Of a stretch of DNA of 10,295 nucleotides, positions 6,645 through 10,295 are shown in pieces. Below the pieces are notes generated by a model, which was not told where the DNA came from, did not search any database, and saw only the letters and a list, made by a program, of their open reading frames with translations. The stretch spans positions 1-10,295 of the forward strand of contig QNCB01000016.1 of NCBI GenBank assembly GCA_003644335.1, given 5' to 3'. Position numbers and translations under genes: made by a program. The DNA comes from Planctomycetota bacterium. GTDB lineage: Bacteria; Planctomycetota; Phycisphaerae; SM23-33. Position 1 is the first letter of the stretch; every line of letters starts with the position of its first letter.

Positions 6645-7678
6645 TGGCCAACCTCCCGTTTTTCCGGCTCATTCTGCCGGGCCGCCGAGGCGATGATGAA
6701 CCGCCGGGCCTTTTCCATAGCCTCGTCGCTCTGGCCGCGGTCGGGGCGATAACGAGCGAACTTGACCATGTCGGCAGCCTGGAGACACTGGCCAATATCA
6801 TCGCGATATTTCGCGACCCTGGGGTGCTCTTGAGCCATGGCCAAAAACTCGCGCGTAGTCTGCTTCGGGGCGTGAATGCGAAATCGCCGCTCGATATATT
6901 GACGGACGATATCGCTCAGCTTGATGTAGAAAAGCTCGATCTGGCCGGCCTCGATAAGTTCACCGAGCCTGGCCAGTCGCGACAGGGCCCACCTGTCCGC
7001 CCGCAGCACGCGCTGTTTTCTCGCACGGAGTATCAGCCGCACCGCGACCCAGCCCAACAGCAGGACAATTACGCCCCCGGTAGTCAGCCAGACCCAGAAG
7101 TAGCTCGGCTGGGGGGGCAGTTCCACAGGTGGTTTTATATCGCGAAACTTCGCCGGGTCAGCCTTGCCCTTCAGCACCGAAACTATTTTCAGATCAATAG
7201 GCTTGGAGGATATTTCGGCGCAAATGCCCTTGGCAGACTTTCGCCTGTCGGTAAACTTCACCGTCATTGCGGGGATGGTCAATTCGCCCCCCCGCAATGA
7301 AACAAGCGTATATATCCGCGTCCATATTCGCCCCTTGCCGTCGGGGGAGGGCATATCGGGCAGGTCGCGCATATCTGCGATCTCGAATGGCCCGAGTGTT
7401 TTGTCCTTGGCATCGGGCAGTGTTACATCGACGCCGTTGGCACTACGCACCTCAAGTTTGAGTTCTATCGGCTCGGCAACGCGGGCCTCACAGCGGTCAG
7501 CCCGCACCAGCATTGTTACAGGCCCCTTGGCCGTTCTGGTTTCGACCGGGCGGGGCAGAGGTTTTTTCTTCCCGCTCGAGCCGGATTTCCCACAGCCGCC
7601 CATCGCCATGAACATCGTCATCGCGACGGCCAGGCCAAGCGGAACCACGAACAAGTTGTTATGACGAACTCTACTCAT
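6641..7678 (-). CDS. Lipoprotein with BatD-like domain layout, membrane-spanning, helical tail
   Basis: From the ATG at 7678 the product has 345 residues. The reading frame is open further upstream to 7849, but that part overlaps the DUF58 gene. AGGA lies 5 nt before 7678, and a lipoprotein signal starts there: basic MSRVRHN, hydrophobic 9-25, and MGGC with the lipid cysteine at 29. A G/S/K/P-rich spacer leads into a beta-rich segment (about 52-168) carrying the 'V-A-E-P-I-E-L-K-L' type strand also seen in BatD. A membrane helix lies at about 194-216, and a basic helical tail (about 222-332) has WALSRLARLGELIEAG, YIKLSDIVRQYIERRF and TTREFLAMA. Such tails occur in short BatD-like or DUF4381-like proteins of MoxR operons. 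It lies 14 bp after the DUF58 gene and overlaps batA by 4 bp. A lipid anchor plus a later membrane helix implies two attachments to the membrane. Its specific role is unknown; it may be a second, shorter BatD-type subunit. Confidence 0.78.
   Translation of the reverse strand: MSRVRHNNLFVVPLGLAVAMTMFMAMGGCGKSGSSGKKKPLPRPVETRTAKGPVTMLVRADRCEARVAEPIELKLEVRSANGVDVTLPDAKDKTLGPFEIADMRDLPDMPSPDGKGRIWTRIYTLVSLRGGELTIPAMTVKFTDRRKSAKGICAEISSKPIDLKIVSVLKGKADPAKFRDIKPPVELPPQPSYFWVWLTTGGVIVLLLGWVAVRLILRARKQRVLRADRWALSRLARLGELIEAGQIELFYIKLSDIVRQYIERRFRIHAPKQTTREFLAMAQEHPRVAKYRDDIGQCLQAADMVKFARYRPDRGQSDEAMEKARRFIIASAARQNEPEKREVGQ
6652..6657 (-). promoter_or_regulatory. Strong batA ribosome-binding site
   Basis: GGGAGG on the minus strand, 7 nt before the batA ATG and inside the end of the lipoprotein gene. 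It is the best ribosome site in the operon, which hints that BatA is made in high amount or independently of upstream coupling. Confidence 0.65.
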
Positions 7679-7683
7679 GTTTT

Positions 7684-7687
7684 TCCT
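7684..7687 (-). promoter_or_regulatory. Ribosome-binding site deciding the lipoprotein start
   Basis: AGGA (in CAGGAAAAAC) on the minus strand, 5 nt before the ATG at 7678. Together with the lipoprotein signal that begins there, it rules out the longer frame starting at 7849 within the DUF58 gene. Confidence 0.6.
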
Positions 7688-7692
7688 GAGAT

Positions 7693-8574
7693 CTAACGTT
7701 TCATGCGGACCTGCCGTTTGTGAAAAAACTTTCGTAGCGGCTCGACAAAATCTTCGCTCGTTATCAGATTTACGCTGTCGATTTTCAATTTGTCGAACAT
7801 TCGTTTTCTTGCATCGAGTGCCTCCCCGGCCCGCCGGGCATAGTCGCAACGGTTTTTTTTACTCGCCGTATCGACAAGAACCGTTCGTTTGGTTTCGGCG
7901 TCCAAAAGCTCGACGAGCCCGACATTCGGCAACTCAAGCTCTCGCCTGTCAGTTATGACTATCGGTATGATATCGTGTTTGCCCCGGGCCAGGCGCAGGG
8001 CCTTTTCATAGCCGGCGTCCTGGAAGTCGCTGATGAGGAAGACCACACTGCGTCGCTTATGGGTTTTGTTCAGGTGCTCCAGGGCTCTCGCGATATTCGT
8101 GCCAGAGCCGATCGGCTGACAGTACAGCAACTCGCGAATCAGCCTCAGGACATGTCGCGTGCCCTTGCGGGCCGGTACAACCTTCTCGATATCGTCGGTA
8201 AAGGCGATAAGCCCGACCTTGTCATTGTTCCGGATAGCCGACAGGGCCAGCGTAGCCCCTACCTCTGCGACGAGCTCCCGTTTGAGCTGCCCCGCGGTAC
8301 CGATAGACTCCGAGGCACTGATATCCGTCAGCAGCACGACTGTCAATTCGCGTTCTTCTCGAAAAAGTTTGACGTACGGCTCGTTGTAGCGGGCGGTAAC
8401 ATTCCAGTCGATACTGCGGATATCGTCGCCCGGCTGATAGAGGCGAACCTCCTCGAACTCCACACCCCTGCCCCTGAAGGCGGAGTGATATCGCCCTGAG
8501 AGCATCTCATCGACGACATGAGCGGTGCGGATTTCGATCCGCCGAACTTTTTGCAGCAATTCCCTGGTTATCAT
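7693..8574 (-). CDS. DUF58 protein with VWA-like fold
   Basis: A 293-residue cytoplasmic protein with no signal peptide or membrane helix. It has the diagnostic DUF58 block at about 27-62: GRYHSAFRGRG, then EFEEVRLYQPGDDIRSIDWNVTAR. A VWA-like domain follows with a complete metal-site signature: D84-x-S86-x-S88 (DISASES), T159 (GSGTN) and D183 (ISDFQD). DUF58 genes almost always sit directly after a moxR gene, as here (46 bp downstream), and the pair is thought to work as ATPase and VWA partner. The C-terminus ends in basic residues (KRQVRMKR), possibly helping membrane or nucleic-acid contact. The ATG at 8574 is the only sensible start, although the ribosome site is weak. The family is recognised with certainty; its biochemical activity is not known. 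Confidence 0.93.
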   Translation of the reverse strand: MITRELLQKVRRIEIRTAHVVDEMLSGRYHSAFRGRGVEFEEVRLYQPGDDIRSIDWNVTARYNEPYVKLFREERELTVVLLTDISASESIGTAGQLKRELVAEVGATLALSAIRNNDKVGLIAFTDDIEKVVPARKGTRHVLRLIRELLYCQPIGSGTNIARALEHLNKTHKRRSVVFLISDFQDAGYEKALRLARGKHDIIPIVITDRRELELPNVGLVELLDAETKRTVLVDTASKKNRCDYARRAGEALDARKRMFDKLKIDSVNLITSEDFVEPLRKFFHKRQVRMKR

Positions 8575-8620
8575 CTTATCGCATCCCGTTGTTTATCCAG
8601 CAGCTCACCCGGACTTAGCC

Positions 8621-9634
<1,014 letters not shown>

Positions 9635-9641
9635 ATTTTTT

Positions 9642-9646
9642 CTCCC
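9642..9646 (-). promoter_or_regulatory. moxR ribosome-binding site
   Basis: GGGAG on the minus strand, 7 nt before the moxR ATG. It fixes the operon's first start codon at 9634. Confidence 0.65.
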
Positions 9647-9696
9647 ACATTGACCGGGCCGATTCTGCAGAAATGTACTCTGAAAGGCGGCCCTTC

Positions 9697-9705
9697 AGTA
9701 TAACA
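9697..9705 (-). promoter_or_regulatory. Candidate extended -10 promoter for the moxR-bat operon
   Basis: On the minus strand TGTTATACT matches an extended -10 element (TGn followed by TATACT, five of six matches to TATAAT). It would start transcription near 9690, giving a leader of about 55 nt before moxR. No good -35 box is seen at the usual distance, which is common for extended -10 promoters. A second, weaker option on the same strand is TTGAAT and TAGTAA (17-nt gap), lying about 9736-9764. No operator is evident. Prediction by eye only. Confidence 0.4.
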
Positions 9706-10127
9706 TAACGATACGAAACATCTGTACGTCCTTTTACTAAATGGCAATAAATGGTTATTCAACTAAGAGACAGTTTCGGCTGTAACTTTCTCTCAGGATT
9801 TTACGTTGCTTGCCCTACGCCGGACAAGAGTCTTTTGTTGCGATATTTTCCATTTTTTTTAAGATTTCATCACGTCGCCCGAAGCCCTTAACCCAGGTCA
9901 AGGCCCTGGGCTGGTATATTTCGCCCTTTCATGGCTGCTTGTTTGAAAGGCAGAAAACCCTGCCAGAAAATCCGGTCGCTCACCGGGAAGTTGGGAAAGG
10001 AAATGCCATTTGCATTTCGACCCACTTGATGCACAATGGGTCTCGCGTTGCGGAGCTTCGTTTGCTGGTGAGCGACGATATCGAGACGCTGGTCCGCATA
10101 AGAGTGTTGGCAAAATTGCATTGAATA
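9706..10127. other. Intergenic stretch without a recognisable gene
   Basis: Between the operon promoter and the inverted repeat there are only overlapping frames of about 100 residues on both strands (for example 9810-10124 plus and 9888-10211 minus). None has a convincing ribosome site or a sequence I recognise as protein. The minus frame 9888-10211 even starts inside the repeat element. The DNA is of mixed base composition and contains no obvious RNA gene or terminator. It may be upstream regulatory DNA for either flanking gene, or decayed coding sequence. Confidence 0.5.
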
Positions 10128-10259
10128 GAGCCAATTGCAAAAATGTAGCCTAGCCGCCCTCGGCTGGAAAATTCGTATAAAAAAACACTGAAAATATAGT
10201 AAGTTCAACACAGCCGAGGGCGGCTGTGCTACATTTCCGGATATTTTTACAATTGGCTC
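10128..10259. repeat. REPIN-like inverted repeat element
   Basis: The left arm 10128-10166 and right arm 10211-10259 are reverse complements over 36 of 39 positions, apart from a 10-nt insertion in the right arm. The spacer is 44 bp and AT-rich. The inner end of each arm is itself a hairpin: CACAGCCG-AGGG-CGGCTGTG at 10209-10228 (8-bp stem), and a 7-bp wobble version near 10149-10166 with loop CCCT. Two palindromic units in inverted orientation are the hallmark of a REPIN (doublet of REP sequences moved by a RAYT transposase), and the outer GAGCCAATTG ends could be the termini of a MITE. No transposase is in the window, so mobilisation would be in trans. It sits just before the next gene and may affect its mRNA. 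Confidence 0.75.
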
Positions 10260-10268
10260 GACAGTTAC

Positions 10269-10273
10269 AGGAG
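10269..10273 (+). promoter_or_regulatory. Ribosome-binding site of the next gene
   Basis: AGGAG, a near-ideal Shine-Dalgarno, 9 nt before the ATG at 10283. It is the main reason to call the partial gene at the window's end. Confidence 0.55.
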
Positions 10274-10282
10274 AACATTCAG

Positions 10283-10295
10283 ATGCGAAAACGCA
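10283..10295 (+). CDS. Start of a gene cut by the window edge
   Basis: ATG followed by the codons for Arg, Lys and Arg, then the window ends. A strong ribosome site lies upstream. A start of the type M-R-K-R would fit a signal peptide or prepilin leader, but four residues are too few to tell. It is divergent from the moxR-bat operon. Confidence 0.5.

Noticed and set aside
5836..6696. 286-residue plus-strand open frame
   Set aside because: Antisense to batA, which is strongly supported by its MIDAS motif, topology and ribosome site.
7679..7849. N-terminal extension of the lipoprotein gene
   Set aside because: It would overlap the DUF58 gene by over 150 bp, and it places the lipoprotein signal 57 residues inside the protein. 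AGGA and a proper signal point to 7678.

Overview
The window is dominated by one compact seven-gene operon on the minus strand, from about 9634 down to 680. It encodes a MoxR AAA+ ATPase and the membrane/periplasmic 'Bat' (Bacteroides aerotolerance-type) proteins that usually accompany it. In transcription order the genes are: MoxR ATPase, DUF58 protein, a lipoprotein with a BatD-like layout, BatA (VWA), a BatB-BatC fusion (VWA + TPR + Lys/Gln-rich tail), BatD, and BatE (TPR + SH3). Gaps run from a 4-bp overlap to about 91 bp, and no clear terminator lies between genes.

The organism looks like a moderately GC-rich, Gram-negative-type bacterium, because there are signal peptides and a lipoprotein signal. 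The gene order, the BatB-BatC fusion, the Gfo/Idh/MocA remnant and the repeat-rich intergenic DNA fit a planctomycete (Phycisphaerae-like) or a related PVC-group member. This is an inference from style, not proven by the sequence.

Region by region: 1-212 holds an 8-bp tandem repeat array and an imperfect inverted counterpart. A perfect palindrome at 213-230 follows, then 235-580 is a decayed plus-strand fragment of a Gfo/Idh/MocA-family dehydrogenase. A small hairpin at 628-644 lies just beyond the 3' end of the operon. The operon fills 680-9634. An extended -10 promoter candidate sits at 9697-9705. About 420 bp (9706-10127) has no recognisable gene. A 132-bp REPIN-like inverted repeat lies at 10128-10259, and the first codons of another plus-strand gene begin at 10283.

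How the genes probably work together: MoxR ATPases act as chaperone-like partners of VWA-domain proteins. Here three proteins (DUF58, BatA, BatB) carry complete metal-ion-dependent adhesion site (MIDAS) motifs. BatA, BatBC, BatD, BatE and the lipoprotein should form an envelope complex, with VWA, TPR, beta-sandwich and SH3 parts outside the cytoplasmic membrane and MoxR/DUF58 inside. The family's exact physiological role (stress or oxygen tolerance, envelope integrity, protein maturation) is unsettled. Nothing here is a clearly new system. The points most worth checking are the second BatD-like lipoprotein, the BatB-BatC fusion with its buried signal sequence, and the three repeat structures.
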